Positions 47,916 to 57,451 of a DNA stretch of 64,000 nt are shown piece after piece; position 1 is the stretch's first letter; each line of letters opens with the position of its first letter. A program made the translations under genes and the position numbers. A model generated the notes under the pieces. That model did no database searches, had not been told where the DNA came from, and saw nothing but the letters and a program-made list of their open reading frames with translations. This DNA comes from Ktedonobacteraceae bacterium (GTDB lineage: Bacteria > Chloroflexota > Ktedonobacteria > Ktedonobacterales > Ktedonobacteraceae): positions 160,033 to 224,032 of the forward strand of contig DASRBN010000001.1 in NCBI GenBank assembly GCA_035653615.1. The letters are read 5' to 3'.

Positions 47916-49187
47916 ATGAATGCATATGATGAACTTCAGTGGAGAGGTATGCTCTACGAGGCGACCGAGGGCCTTCAAGAGGCGCTGGCTACGCGAAAGG
48001 TGACCGCCTATATCGGCTTCGATCCCACTGCCGCCAGCCTGCATGTAGGCTCTTTGCTGCCTATTATGGGACTGGTGAGATTGCAGCGCTATGGCCATAC
48101 CCCCATTGCCCTTGTTGGCGGTGGAACCGGCATGATTGGCGACCCCAGCGGCAAAACGTTGGAACGCCAACTACTTTCAAAGGAGCAGATCGAATACAAC
48201 ATCGCGGGCATTCGCGAACAATTGAGCCACTTCCTCGATTTCGACGCCAGGGAAAACCCCGCCATGCTGCTCAACAACGCCGATTGGCTGGCCCCTCTTC
48301 GCCTCATCGATTTCTTGCGCGATACCGGCAAGCATTTTACCGTCAACTATATGCTTGCCAAAGAATCGGTCAAGCGCCGCTACGAGCAGGGAGATGGCAT
48401 CTCGTTTACAGAGTTCAGCTACATGCTGCTGCAAGCCTACGATTTTCTCACCCTGTATGATCGCTATCACTGTACTGTACAGATGGGCGGCAGCGATCAA
48501 TGGGGCAATATCGTGGCCGGCATCGAGCTGATTCGTAAGCTGCGCGAGGATAGAGCCTATGGCGGCGTCTTCCCATTGGTAACCAGCAGCGGCGGCGTCA
48601 AATTCGGTAAAACCGAGGCCGGAACCATCTGGCTTGATCCTTATCTCACCTCGCCGTTCCGCTTTTATCAGTTCTGGATCAATACCGACGACCGCGATGT
48701 CATTACGTACCTGAAATACTTTACGATGCTCAACCGCGAGGAGATCGCCGAACTGGAAACGGCCACGCTGGTAGCCCCCGAAAAACGCGAGGCCCAGCGG
48801 CGTTTAGCGCAGGAAGTGACGCGTATGGTGCATGGCGAAGCCAACCTGCGCAAAGCGATCCAGGCCTCTCAAGTCCTCTTCGGCGGCGCGATCACTGATC
48901 TGAGCGGCGAGGATGTGCTGGATATCTTCGCGGAAGTCCCATCCACCGAGATGTCGCGGGCGCTCTTCGAGGGCGAAGGCATGCCTCTGGTAGATGTCGT
49001 CGTCGCCTGCGGCTTTGCCAGCTCCAAAGGCGCGGCAAGGCGCATGATCGAGCAGGGCGGCATCTATGTCAACAACTCTCGTGTCACCGAAGCGCGCGCG
49101 ATGATCTCCCTCTCTGATTTCATCGAAGGGCAATACCTGGTCATGCGCAAGGGCGCCAGGGAATATCATCTCATTCGCGCCTCGTGA
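47916..49187 (+). CDS. tyrS: Tyrosyl-tRNA synthetase
   Basis: 423 residues from the ATG at 47916 (GAGG, 10 nt); the longer frame upstream overlaps the promoter. Class I aa[13 protein letters not shown] as the HIGH motif, the tyrosine pocket [11 protein letters not shown] and [11 protein letters not shown], and [11 protein letters not shown] as the KMSKS motif. The S4 RNA-binding domain is at the C terminus ([30 protein letters not shown]). No T-box leader was found. Confidence 0.97.
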   Translation: MNAYDELQWRGMLYEATEGLQEALATRKVTAYIGFDPTAASLHVGSLLPIMGLVRLQRYGHTPIALVGGGTGMIGDPSGKTLERQLLSKEQIEYNIAGIREQLSHFLDFDARENPAMLLNNADWLAPLRLIDFLRDTGKHFTVNYMLAKESVKRRYEQGDGISFTEFSYMLLQAYDFLTLYDRYHCTVQMGGSDQWGNIVAGIELIRKLREDRAYGGVFPLVTSSGGVKFGKTEAGTIWLDPYLTSPFRFYQFWINTDDRDVITYLKYFTMLNREEIAELETATLVAPEKREAQRRLAQEVTRMVHGEANLRKAIQASQVLFGGAITDLSGEDVLDIFAEVPSTEMSRALFEGEGMPLVDVVVACGFASSKGAARRMIEQGGIYVNNSRVTEARAMISLSDFIEGQYLVMRKGAREYHLIRAS

Positions 49188-49227
49188 CCCCCGGCAGCAA
49201 GGACAGGCTGGCGCTGCCCCTACAGTA

Positions 49228-50175
49228 TCATCGATAGTTTTCCAGCATTGCGCGCGCCTCATCCGCTAAACGCGCGCGCAGCGATTCCGGCTCAAGCACC
49301 TGCGCGTGGCGGCCCCAGCTGAGCAGCCATTGCAGCACCTCGCTCTCCTGCCGCGCATGCAGCGTCACCAGCAGCCCATCAGAAGTCTGTTCCTGGCTAA
49401 CCATATAGAATGAAGGAGATTCTTGTACCCAGCGTGCTACCTCAGCATCAAAAAGCACGCGAATGGTTATGGAGCGCTCGTCAACTGTTCGCTCCAGGCG
49501 CATCGTAAAATTGGAAGGACGCTCAAATGCTTCTGGTAGCAGTTCGAGATGTTCCATGCGGTCGAGCCGGAAATTGCGAATAGCATGCCGCAGGTGACAC
49601 CAGGCAACCAGGTACCAGGCGCCTCCGGTATGGGCGAGGCCGTAAGGGTCGGCTTTACGGATCGTCTGTTCGCCCCTACCATCTGCACTATGGCGAGTAT
49701 GATAGCAGAAGCGCACCGTGGTTCGCTGGATGATCGCGCGTCGCAGTTGTTGCAGCAGTTCTGCGCGAGGGGAGGATTCCAGGTTATCTCCCGAAATGAA
49801 ACGAATGCTGCTTTGTAAGTAATGGACCTCATCGCGCAGGTTTTCAGGGAGTACGCCCTCGATCTTGCGGCTGGCGGAGAGCGCGGCAGCGCGATACTGG
49901 GCATCAAAGCGCTGCGCCATGAAGTCGCTGCCGAGTAGCAGCATGGTTGCCTCGTCGGTGGTAAAGCTCAACGGCGGCAAGAAGTAGCCCTTCATCAAAG
50001 CGTAACCGCGTCCAGGCACAGAAATTAACGGGACACCTGCCTGACCCAGTGCCTGCATATCGCGATAAATGGTGCGTTTGCTGGTCTCGAAGGTTCTGGC
50101 CAGGTCCTCGGCGCGCTGGTGCCCCTTACCTTGCAACTCCAGTACGATTGCCAGCAGGCGATCAGTTCTGTTCAT
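49228..50175 (-). CDS. WYL-domain transcriptional regulator
   Basis: 315 residues. DeoR-like HTH (LLAIVLELQGKGHQRAEDLARTFETSKRTIYRDMQALGQAGVP) and a WYL domain (KADPYGLAHTGGAWYLVAWCHLRHAIRNFRLDRM), plus a C-terminal WCX extension. WYL regulators respond to ligands or nucleic acid and are frequent near stress or defence genes. It is the last gene of an MFS-Nudix-WYL unit and overlaps the Nudix gene by 4 bp (ATGA). Confidence 0.92.
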   Translation of the reverse strand: MNRTDRLLAIVLELQGKGHQRAEDLARTFETSKRTIYRDMQALGQAGVPLISVPGRGYALMKGYFLPPLSFTTDEATMLLLGSDFMAQRFDAQYRAAALSASRKIEGVLPENLRDEVHYLQSSIRFISGDNLESSPRAELLQQLRRAIIQRTTVRFCYHTRHSADGRGEQTIRKADPYGLAHTGGAWYLVAWCHLRHAIRNFRLDRMEHLELLPEAFERPSNFTMRLERTVDERSITIRVLFDAEVARWVQESPSFYMVSQEQTSDGLLVTLHARQESEVLQWLLSWGRHAQVLEPESLRARLADEARAMLENYR

Positions 50176-50684
50176 CTCTTCTTGAGCTTGCCCTGTTTGT
50201 ACAGCTTTTTCGCCGATGGACCAAATTCCAACCTCAGCCGGAACCAGCCTGGCTTTTCTAAAGCGTCTGCAATTCTCTCTACATGGAATGGATAGGTATT
50301 GCCCGGTATCTGCTGAAATGCAAAGTAGTCGATCTTGTCGGCCTCATCGCTTTTCTTTAGCTTTCCCCCGGTTATATCACAAACATAAGAGAATGCAAAA
50401 TTGAACTTCCGGAGATGTATATATATCCCTACCAATTTTCGAGGTGCTACTTTCAACCCCACTTCTTCCTTGACCTCGCGCACTACTGCCTGTTCAGGTG
50501 TCTCTCCTGCCTCGACTCCGCCGCCGGGCAGGTTCCAGAGGTCTACATCGCACCTGTGGCAGAGCAAGACTCGTTTCTGCTCGTCCAGAATAATGCCAAA
50601 AGCGCCTATTTTGATTGTACGCCTCATCCTCTTTTTCAAGCGAGAGCAGGCTTTTGTAAAGCTCTTCAGCATTCTCATACTCAT
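50172..50684 (-). CDS. Nudix hydrolase
   Basis: 170 residues. The canonical Nudix box is intact: GGGVEAGETPEQAVVREVKEEVGL. The N-terminal 18 residues may not be used: an ATG at 50630 (MRRTIKIGAFGII) is an alternative, but its RBS is too close. It begins 5 bp after the MFS stop and overlaps the WYL gene, so the three are co-transcribed. It may clean up oxidised nucleotides or cofactors; the substrate is unknown. Confidence 0.88.
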   Translation of the reverse strand: MSMRMLKSFTKACSRLKKRMRRTIKIGAFGIILDEQKRVLLCHRCDVDLWNLPGGGVEAGETPEQAVVREVKEEVGLKVAPRKLVGIYIHLRKFNFAFSYVCDITGGKLKKSDEADKIDYFAFQQIPGNTYPFHVERIADALEKPGWFRLRLEFGPSAKKLYKQGKLKKR

Positions 50685-50689
50685 CGTTA

Positions 50690-52303
50690 CTAGCGGTTTT
50701 CCTTACCGCGTACAAGCGAGGTCAGAATACCAATTGCCGCGATAGCCGCGCTTGTGATAAAGGCAGCGTGGAATCCAGCGTTAAATGTCTGCTGCAAGGC
50801 CGGTATCTGGGCCGGGGAAGCGCGGTGGCTCGCCAGCAGCAGACCGGCTAACGCTCCGCCGAAGCTGGCGAAGACCGCCCCTGCCAGCGCCACACTCAGG
50901 CTCTGCCCCACTACCCGTCCCGTTGCCAGGAAACCCGCGGCTACCCCTTGCTGGCCGCGCGGAGCCGCTCCCATCAAGGCGCTATTATTCGGCGATTGGA
51001 ACATGGCCTGTCCCACGCCTGTCAGTACCAGCCGCCAGATGATGTCCCAGATCGAACTCTGCGCGTTAAGCTGGCTGATGAAAATCAATCCGATACAGGC
51101 GATGCTCAAGCCGCCAGCCGCCAGCCAGCGCGTTCCAATACGGTCCGCGAGCGCTCCGCTGAATGGTGCCAGGACTGCTATAGTCAGCGGCAAGGGCGTC
51201 AAGAGTAACCCAGCCTGCTCGGTCGAGAAGCCGCGCAGCTCTTCCAGGTAGAAAGGTAGCATGAAACTGACGGCAAACAGCGCCAGGAAGCTCAGGATCA
51301 GGCTGATATTGGCCGAGAGGAAGACGCGATCACGCAGCAGCGCAAATTTGATGATCGGGTCGGCAACACGCAACTCGACAATCACCAGCAATGCGAAAGC
51401 AATTACGCTCACGACGATTGTACTGATAAGCAGAGGTGAGGTCCATCCCCATTCCTGGCCAAAGGAGAGTCCTGCCGTCAACGCGACAAGCCCGACCGCC
51501 AGCAGTAGTGCGCCCCAGGGATCGAAACGGCCCGGATTGCGATGCAAACGCTCGGTCAGGATGCGCAACGTAGCAATGATTCCGATGATGCCGATGGGCA
51601 CATTGACATAGAAAATCCAGCGCCACGTGAAATTTTCAGTGATGATACCGCCAAGGGTCGGACCGACGCTCACGCCCAATGCCACAATCACAGCGTTCAT
51701 GCCCAACGCGCGCCCGCGCTCCGAAGGAGGAAATGCGCTGGTCAGCATGGCAGGGCTGATCGCCATAATCAGTGCCCCACCCAGCCCTTGCAACGCGCGC
51801 GCGGCAATCAACATGCCCAGCGAAATAGAGGCGCCGCTAATGGCCGACCCGGCGGTGAAAATGATCAATCCCGACACCCAGATCGGCTTGCGTCCTATCA
51901 TATCCGCCAGTCGTCCGATGGTAAGCAGCACACCCGCGATAACAACCAGGTAGGCGATAATGACCCATTCAACCGCGCCGGTCAGCGCGGTGCCGAAATA
52001 ATGTGCAATAGTAGGAAGGCTGATATTGACGATAGAAGAGTCGAGCGTTGCCATGAAGACGCCAATCGCGACGATGGAGAGGACAGCCCACTTGTTGGCT
52101 CGTTCTTCATAGCCTTTCGTTCTGCTATCGTCTCCGGGACGAGCAGCTTCCTGCCGTATCGTTTGCTTTAGCTCATCCGGGGAGACCATAGCGGACTGCG
52201 CCCCATCCGTATTGATCGCATCCTGCGCGTAGGGGCCAGATTGATCGCGCCCCGCGAGCAGTTCATCCTCTATTTTGTTTGCCTTCGTCTCTTTTTGTTG
52301 CAT
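50690..52303 (-). CDS. MFS transporter, DHA2 (EmrB/QacA) type, 14 TM
   Basis: 537 residues. Motif D1 (LDSSIVNISLPTI), motif A (GRLADMIGRKPIW), and fourteen hydrophobic segments. Expected to export drugs or metabolites against a proton gradient. The first 70 residues are hydrophilic, and part of them (LLAGRDQSGPYAQDA) is coded by a GTAGGGGCC element read in frame (52229-52255). First gene of the operon with Nudix and WYL genes. Confidence 0.93.
   Translation of the reverse strand: MQQKETKANKIEDELLAGRDQSGPYAQDAINTDGAQSAMVSPDELKQTIRQEAARPGDDSRTKGYEERANKWAVLSIVAIGVFMATLDSSIVNISLPTIAHYFGTALTGAVEWVIIAYLVVIAGVLLTIGRLADMIGRKPIWVSGLIIFTAGSAISGASISLGMLIAARALQGLGGALIMAISPAMLTSAFPPSERGRALGMNAVIVALGVSVGPTLGGIITENFTWRWIFYVNVPIGIIGIIATLRILTERLHRNPGRFDPWGALLLAVGLVALTAGLSFGQEWGWTSPLLISTIVVSVIAFALLVIVELRVADPIIKFALLRDRVFLSANISLILSFLALFAVSFMLPFYLEELRGFSTEQAGLLLTPLPLTIAVLAPFSGALADRIGTRWLAAGGLSIACIGLIFISQLNAQSSIWDIIWRLVLTGVGQAMFQSPNNSALMGAAPRGQQGVAAGFLATGRVVGQSLSVALAGAVFASFGGALAGLLLASHRASPAQIPALQQTFNAGFHAAFITSAAIAAIGILTSLVRGKENR
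52229..52255. repeat. GTAGGGGCC element inside the MFS coding region
   Basis: CGTAGGGGCCAGATTGATCG then CGCCCCGC, a shortened copy. On the minus strand it encodes AGRDQSGPYA in frame. Confidence 0.7.
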
Positions 52304-52507
52304 GATCTGCCCTGTTTCTGATTGTATGGGCGACCGCGTGCTGGATCAATCCACACTCTACACTGGTCGCCCGCCCGCTCCGCCCACTTTAAATAACAAC
52401 ACGTGCCTGGTTAGATTATCTTCCCATCATGCTACCTGGTTTTGAACGCGTTAATAACAGGTGCTTATTTAGTAGGACGTGATGCGGAGGAAGCATGGAT
52501 ACAAGGC

Positions 52508-53314
52508 TCATTTCTTGTACAAAAAGAAGTAGATGGTCATGCTTACACCAACCAGGATGACGAACCAGCGCACGATTCGTGGGTCGAGCCGGCGCGCAAA
52601 AGAGGCAGTGACAAAGCCGCCCACTATCGCGCCTGCAATCATCACGATAGCCTGCGCCCAGACAACCGCGCCGGCTATAATGAAGGCGATCACAGCGACA
52701 CCGTTGATCGTGGTTTGCAGCACAGTTTTGACCGCGTTCATCTCGTGAATGTTTTCCATCCCCATCAGCCCCAGTGTCGCCAGCATTAGGATGCCGATGC
52801 CACCACCAAAATACCCCCCGTAGGTCGCGATGATCAGCTGTAGAAGCGCGATGATGGCGAGAACGCGCCAGGAAACCTGCTTTGTGAGTTTTGCCGTACC
52901 TGCCTCTAGAGCAGTACGGGTGGCAGCACGCTCGCGCATTCGTGCTGTAAGCGGGCCGCTGACCGCGAACAGCACCGTTGCCAGCAACAGCAGGTACGGC
53001 AGCAGTGTGACAAAGGTCTTTGACGATGTGCCCAGCAACAATAAAGCCCCCAGCAGGCCACCGATAAAGCTGGTTACACCCAATACCAGCAAAAGGACGC
53101 GATTCTGTTTGACTAATTCCTTGCGATAGGCGCCAACGCTGGCAATCGAGCCTGGCCACAGGGCAACCGTACTGGTGGCATTGGCGATTTTGGGCAAGAC
53201 TCCGGTAAATATCAGCGTGGGGAGCGTGATGAAGGTGCCGCCACCGGCGACCGAGTTAAGCGAGCCGCCGAGCATGGCGGCGAAGAACAGTGCTAGTGCC
53301 TGAAGAAATGTCAT
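52508..53314 (-). CDS. TauE/SafE (TSUP) family membrane transporter
   Basis: 268 residues from the ATG at 53314, placed where the first TM starts (MTFLQALALFFAAMLGG); the longer frame adds 16 polar residues. The motif GGSLNSVAGGGTFITLPTLIFTGVLPKIANATSTVALWPGS is the TSUP N-terminal repeat, matched by the later YGGYFGGGIGILMLATLGLMG. Eight TM segments. Members move sulfite, sulfoacetate or similar organic anions. No sulfur gene is adjacent. The gap 52304-52507 shows nothing definite. Confidence 0.9.
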   Translation of the reverse strand: MTFLQALALFFAAMLGGSLNSVAGGGTFITLPTLIFTGVLPKIANATSTVALWPGSIASVGAYRKELVKQNRVLLLVLGVTSFIGGLLGALLLLGTSSKTFVTLLPYLLLLATVLFAVSGPLTARMRERAATRTALEAGTAKLTKQVSWRVLAIIALLQLIIATYGGYFGGGIGILMLATLGLMGMENIHEMNAVKTVLQTTINGVAVIAFIIAGAVVWAQAIVMIAGAIVGGFVTASFARRLDPRIVRWFVILVGVSMTIYFFLYKK

Positions 53315-53444
53315 CGTCTGGTTTGCTTTCTTTGCTGATACCAGCATGCTGCGCCCACACACATATTATACTACAGGACAATTGAAAAGTCTTTTTTCGC
53401 CCACCCGGAGATGTGAAGATAATGCTGTGCAGGTTTGACAAAGT

Positions 53445-53678
53445 ATGAAGAGATGCATATCATCTCTTCCCGCGTTTACCGAGGAGGACGCGCGCAACTA
53501 CGTCGCGACTCACCCTGTGCCGGGCGGGAGTATCAGAAGCGTGAAGAGGCCGATCGTGATGAAAATCGAGTTCATGACTACGCAAGAAGCAAGCGAGTTG
53601 ATCCAGAACTTTATTAGCCGGCGCAAAGATGACCTGGTCTGCGTCACTGGTTTTTTGCCGATGAAGTCTGATGGATGA
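53445..53678 (+). CDS. Small protein of unknown function
   Basis: 77 residues: LPAFTEEDARNYVATHPVPGGSIRSVKRPIVMKIEFMTTQEASELI and then DDLVCVTGFLPMKSDG. The order (FTEEDVR.YV..HP.P, then KIEF.T..E.S) looks like a conserved small soluble protein that I have seen in this kind of genome, but I cannot name a family. RBS weak. The last residues may be altered. Confidence 0.45.
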   Translation: MKRCISSLPAFTEEDARNYVATHPVPGGSIRSVKRPIVMKIEFMTTQEASELIQNFISRRKDDLVCVTGFLPMKSDG

Positions 53679-53760
53679 GCCTCATCACGCTTCTCAATCG
53701 TATGAGAACACCTGTTAAATAATCGAACAAGAAGACGGACAATGAGATCGGGATGGCGGC

Positions 53761-54027
53761 TTACTCGTAGCGGGCCTCTTTCTTGAGGTCTATTTCATCA
53801 TCAAAAAGGGAAACATTGTATTGACCTAACAGGTCAAGAAACTCGCGCCGTGTCAGATTCAGCAATTTGGCCCCTTCCCCTGACGAGAGTTCACCTAATG
53901 CATAGAGTCGTACAACAAGTGCTTCGAATGCAAGCCTCTCTAACTGCTGTTGATTTTTTCCGGTGAGTTGCTCAGGGACTTGCAAATGCAACTGTATAGT
54001 GACTTTCTCCTTTGCTGCTTTCGGCAC
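53761..54027 (-). CDS. UPF0175 family protein
   Basis: 88 residues. LEALVVRLYALGELSSGEGAKLLNLTRREFLDLLGQYNVSLFDDEIDLKKEARYE-type ending matches UPF0175, proposed antitoxins with a small HTH, usually paired with a PIN/DUF3368 toxin. No toxin gene is next to it, so it is solitary. RBS GAGAAAG region before the ATG. Confidence 0.75.
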   Translation of the reverse strand: MPKAAKEKVTIQLHLQVPEQLTGKNQQQLERLAFEALVVRLYALGELSSGEGAKLLNLTRREFLDLLGQYNVSLFDDEIDLKKEARYE

Positions 54028-54147
54028 GGTGCGCCGATATGCCTATTATACTACATTTTAACCTTACCCTTCCCCAACCAATTCTGCTATACTTAAGGAT
54101 ATCTCAGACGTTCATAGCTCATCCAATTGCACTGACTGGAGGGTCAT

Positions 54148-54660
54148 ATGCCTGTCTCTGTTTCCAATTCCAGGTTGATCTATGACGCGCTCAAAGCCTG
54201 TGATGTGCGTATCATCTCGGCTCTGCCCGAAACCTGGCTCGTGCATCTCATTCGCATGGCCGACGAAGACCCCGAAATGACACTGGTGCGCCTTGCGAAA
54301 GAGGAAGAGGGCGTAGGTATCTCGGCAGGAGCGCATCTCGCGGGCGTCAATTCCGCCATGTTGATGCAGAATCACGGCTTTCTTGCGTCAATCAACCCCA
54401 TTGTCTCGCTGGCCCTGCTCTACAAAATTCCCCTGTTGATGCTCATCAGCTATCGCGGTCACATGGGCGAAAAAGACCCCTGGCAGACGCAGGGAGGCCT
54501 GGTGACGGAGCCGATTTTGCGCGCTCTGAACATTCCAATCTGGCATTTGAACAATCCCGGCGACATCGACAGGCGTCTCAAAGATGCTCAGACGCTGGCG
54601 CATGCCTCGCTGCACCCTGTTGCCGTCCTGTTGTCACGCGAGCTAATGTGGGAGGAGTGA
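54148..54660 (+). CDS. TPP-dependent decarboxylase, alpha subunit (sulfo/phosphonopyruvate type)
   Basis: 170 residues, RBS GGAGGG before the ATG. Pyrimidine-binding half of a ThDP enzyme: ISALPETWLVHLIRMADEDPEMTLVRLAKEEEGVGISAGAHLAGVNSAMLMQNHGFLASINPI, holding the catalytic Glu. It resembles ComD/phosphonopyruvate decarboxylase alpha chains. The beta subunit starts 6 bp after its stop. The true 2-oxo acid substrate is unknown. Confidence 0.87.
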   Translation: MPVSVSNSRLIYDALKACDVRIISALPETWLVHLIRMADEDPEMTLVRLAKEEEGVGISAGAHLAGVNSAMLMQNHGFLASINPIVSLALLYKIPLLMLISYRGHMGEKDPWQTQGGLVTEPILRALNIPIWHLNNPGDIDRRLKDAQTLAHASLHPVAVLLSRELMWEE

Positions 54661-54666
54661 TCGATT

Positions 54667-55236
54667 ATGTTGCGCGCAGATGCTTTGCAGGCTATTTATC
54701 CCGAGCTGGAAGAACGCATCGTCGTTACTATCATGGGCGCGGTCGCGGCAGAACTCTACATGCTCGGGCACCGTCACAACTTCTTTTATCTTGAACATGC
54801 CATGGGCCTGGCATCATCGATGGGCCTCGGTATCGCGCTATCGCTACCGGAGCAAAAGGTGATCGTCCTCGATGGCGACGGCTCGCTGCTGATGAACCTG
54901 GGCACCTTGAGTACGATGGCACGCTACAAGCCCGGCAACCTGCTGCACATCGTCTTCGACAACGAAAGCCTGCTCTCGGTCGGTGGATTCCCTACCGCTA
55001 CCTCAACGGGCACCGATCTTGCCGGTATCGCCAGGGCGTCAGGCGTGCCGCAGGTCATGGAGGCAAACACGCCTGAAAGCCTGAAAGATGCCGTCACGCA
55101 GGCCCTGGCAAGCAATACGCTCACGACTATCGTCTCCAAGGTCGAAGCGATCGGCCCAAAATCCTTTCACATGGACTTGCCCTTGCTCGAAAACCGCTTC
55201 CAGTTCAAACGCTATCTCGAAAAAGTGAGAAAATAA
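54667..55236 (+). CDS. TPP-dependent decarboxylase, beta subunit
   Basis: 189 residues. Diphosphate-binding half: VLDGDGSLLMNLGTLSTMARYKPGNLLHIVFDNESLLSVGG gives the GDG...DN motif for Mg-ThDP. With the preceding gene it makes one complete active site across the subunit interface. It resembles ComE. The next gene (cyclase family) starts 15 bp later behind AAGGAGG. Confidence 0.87.
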   Translation: MLRADALQAIYPELEERIVVTIMGAVAAELYMLGHRHNFFYLEHAMGLASSMGLGIALSLPEQKVIVLDGDGSLLMNLGTLSTMARYKPGNLLHIVFDNESLLSVGGFPTATSTGTDLAGIARASGVPQVMEANTPESLKDAVTQALASNTLTTIVSKVEAIGPKSFHMDLPLLENRFQFKRYLEKVRK

Positions 55237-55251
55237 CAAGGAGGGAATCAC

Positions 55252-56040
55252 ATGGCAAACGCTCAATCCAATATTCTGGCACAGTTGCTTGCCGAACTCG
55301 ACTCTGGCGGCCTGAAGGTCGTCGACCTGACCACTCCTCTGGGACCAGATACCGTCGTGATCGACCTGCCGCCTATGTTTGCTCCATCGCCCGGCCTGAC
55401 CATCACCGAGATTTCGCGCTACGATAGCCGCGGCCCGGCCTGGTACTGGAACATTCTCAATCTCGGCGAACACACAGGCACGCACTTCGATGCCCCCATT
55501 CACTGGGTTACGGGCAAAGACCTGCCCAACAATGCCACCGATACTATTCCCCCACGTAAGTTTATCGGCCCCGCGTGCGTCATTGACGTGACAAGCCAGG
55601 TGGAGCAGAATCCCGATTTCCTGTTGATGCCCGAAGATGTCGAGGCATGGGAGAGCGAGCATGGGCGCATCCCGGCAGGCGCGTGGGTATTGCTGCGCAC
55701 CGGCTGGAGCAAGCGCACCGGACGCGAAGAGTTCCTCAACGTTCGTGAAGACGGCGCGCATTCGCCCGGCTTCGACAAGACCTGTTCGGAATTCCTGGCG
55801 CAAGAGCGCGACGTGCTGGGCGTCGGCGTGGAAACGGTCGGAACGGACGCAGGCCAGGCCGGAACGTTCGATCCGCCATTCCCTAATCACACTATCATGC
55901 ATGGCGCGGGCAAATTCGGCATTACCAGCCTGATCAACCTGGATCAACTGCCACCGACCGGGGCCATCGTCATCGCCGCCCCGCTTAAAATCGTAGATGG
56001 TTCAGGCAGTCCCCTGCGCGTGATCGCGATCACGCCATAG
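55252..56040 (+). CDS. Cyclase family metal-dependent hydrolase
   Basis: 262 residues. Metal motif HTGTHFDAPIHW (H74, H78, D80), typical of the kynurenine formamidase / isatin hydrolase / cyclase family. Further SRYDSRGPAWYWNI and AVGVETVGTDAGQA-like sequence (LGVGVETVGTDAGQAG). Members open amide, imide or formamide bonds. It ends 12 bp from the convergent DUF1116 gene. With the TPP subunits it suggests a short catabolic pathway that opens an amide and decarboxylates a 2-oxo acid. Confidence 0.88.
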   Translation: MANAQSNILAQLLAELDSGGLKVVDLTTPLGPDTVVIDLPPMFAPSPGLTITEISRYDSRGPAWYWNILNLGEHTGTHFDAPIHWVTGKDLPNNATDTIPPRKFIGPACVIDVTSQVEQNPDFLLMPEDVEAWESEHGRIPAGAWVLLRTGWSKRTGREEFLNVREDGAHSPGFDKTCSEFLAQERDVLGVGVETVGTDAGQAGTFDPPFPNHTIMHGAGKFGITSLINLDQLPPTGAIVIAAPLKIVDGSGSPLRVIAITP

Positions 56041-56052
56041 GCCAGAACCGTC

Positions 56053-57447
56053 CTAAAGTGCTTCCGCTAATGCCGACAATGCCGCCTCAAAACACTCCAT
56101 TGGCGGATAGACGATGCCGGCTCCGATCTGGCCGATGCCCGGCAGGCGGTGCGCGATACCCGTATTGATGACGGGTGGCATATTCAGGCGGCACACCTGC
56201 CGGATATCGATGCCGGTGGGCGTGCCGCGGAAATCCAGCGCCGGAATGCCGAATAAAGGATTGCTGGTCACGGTCAAGGCGTACATTTCCTGGGTATATC
56301 GTAACGCGTCGGCAGGCGTGCCGCCGATGAATTGCACAATCGCGGGCGCTCCCGCCATGGCGAAAGCTCCGACGCCGCTGGTCTCTGTGATGGCGCTATC
56401 GCCTATATCAAGATTGGCATCCTCCGGCCCGTAACCGGCGAAATACAGTCCCCGCACCATCTGCGCGGGACCCACAAACCAGCGCTCTCCCAGCCCACTC
56501 ACGCGAATACCAAAATCCACGCCATTGCGCGCCATCGTCACCACTACACTGCTATACGGCACGTTGGCTCCTGCTAATGTAATCGCCTTGGCCGCGGCCA
56601 TCCCGGCATTGAGATGAAAATGGTCGTTTCCGGCGATGAAACGCAGCACGGCGGCCGTTTCCGCCGCCGAATTGCCCGTTTCTGCCAGCGCAGGCCCTAC
56701 CTGGCGCGCGAAGACCGATGAAGCCGCCTTGTTGCGGTTATGGCACTCGTCGCCCATCTGCAGCGCCTGGGCCATAATTGCACGGATATCGACCCCGCCC
56801 ATCTGCTGAACCGCTCGCGCCAGCGCAGGCCCCAGCACATCTTGCATCCAGCGCAGGCGTTCCAGCACATCAGAAGAATACGCCCCGTAGCGCAGCACCT
56901 TGCCAAGTCCCTCATTCAAGGTTGAATAGGTGCGGTTGCCATGCGTTTTATCCTCAAGCACGTAGAGCGGCATAGATGGTGATGTGATGCCGGCCATCGG
57001 CCCAACGACGTTGAAATGGTGGCATGGCTCGAAATCGATGGCCCCGGATTCGGCTAGCTGCACGGCCTCTTGCTCGTCCCTGGCCCAGCCTTCATAGAGG
57101 CAGGCCCCAATAACCGCGCCACGCATGGGGCCACACATACGCTCCCAGCTAATAGGCGGACCGGCATGCAGCAATTTGCGCGCTTGCAGCGCTGGAATCA
57201 CCTCGCGCGCCGGTCGCACATCGACCAGGACGGGATGCGCGGCCAGCATGCGTTCGACTGCGATCTTGTTAGCTTCGTCTACTGCCGGATTGTTTAGAAG
57301 CTTTGCCAGCGCTCTCGTGTTGCCTGCTGGCGGTCGCCATGATACACGAATTACATCGATTCCCTGCTCCTCGATGGCATCGGCAAAAATGTCTGCTCCA
57401 ACATTAATGATGGGCGCAGGCCCGGCAGCGTTTGTCATCTGCTCCAT
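56053..57447 (-). CDS. DUF1116 protein (YlbE/AllG-like)
   Basis: 464 residues from the ATG at 57447 (GAGG, 7 nt), 4 bp after fdrA. DUF1116 hallmarks: VSWRPPAGNTRALAKLLNNPAVDEANKIAVERMLAAHPVLVDVRPAREVIP, RMCGPMRGAVIGACLYEGWA and FEPCHHFNVVGPMAGITSPSMPL. E. coli AllG (YlbE) is part of oxamic transcarbamylase with AllF (FdrA) and AllH (DUF2877). No AllH gene is seen here. So a carbamoyl-transfer or related thioester-like role is likely but not proven. Confidence 0.88.
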   Translation of the reverse strand: MEQMTNAAGPAPIINVGADIFADAIEEQGIDVIRVSWRPPAGNTRALAKLLNNPAVDEANKIAVERMLAAHPVLVDVRPAREVIPALQARKLLHAGPPISWERMCGPMRGAVIGACLYEGWARDEQEAVQLAESGAIDFEPCHHFNVVGPMAGITSPSMPLYVLEDKTHGNRTYSTLNEGLGKVLRYGAYSSDVLERLRWMQDVLGPALARAVQQMGGVDIRAIMAQALQMGDECHNRNKAASSVFARQVGPALAETGNSAAETAAVLRFIAGNDHFHLNAGMAAAKAITLAGANVPYSSVVVTMARNGVDFGIRVSGLGERWFVGPAQMVRGLYFAGYGPEDANLDIGDSAITETSGVGAFAMAGAPAIVQFIGGTPADALRYTQEMYALTVTSNPLFGIPALDFRGTPTGIDIRQVCRLNMPPVINTGIAHRLPGIGQIGAGIVYPPMECFEAALSALAEAL

Positions 57448-57451
57448 ATGC

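Noticed and set aside
55039..55947. Open frame of 302 residues antisense to the cyclase and TPP beta genes
   Set aside because: Spans two real genes in the opposite direction; no RBS or motif.
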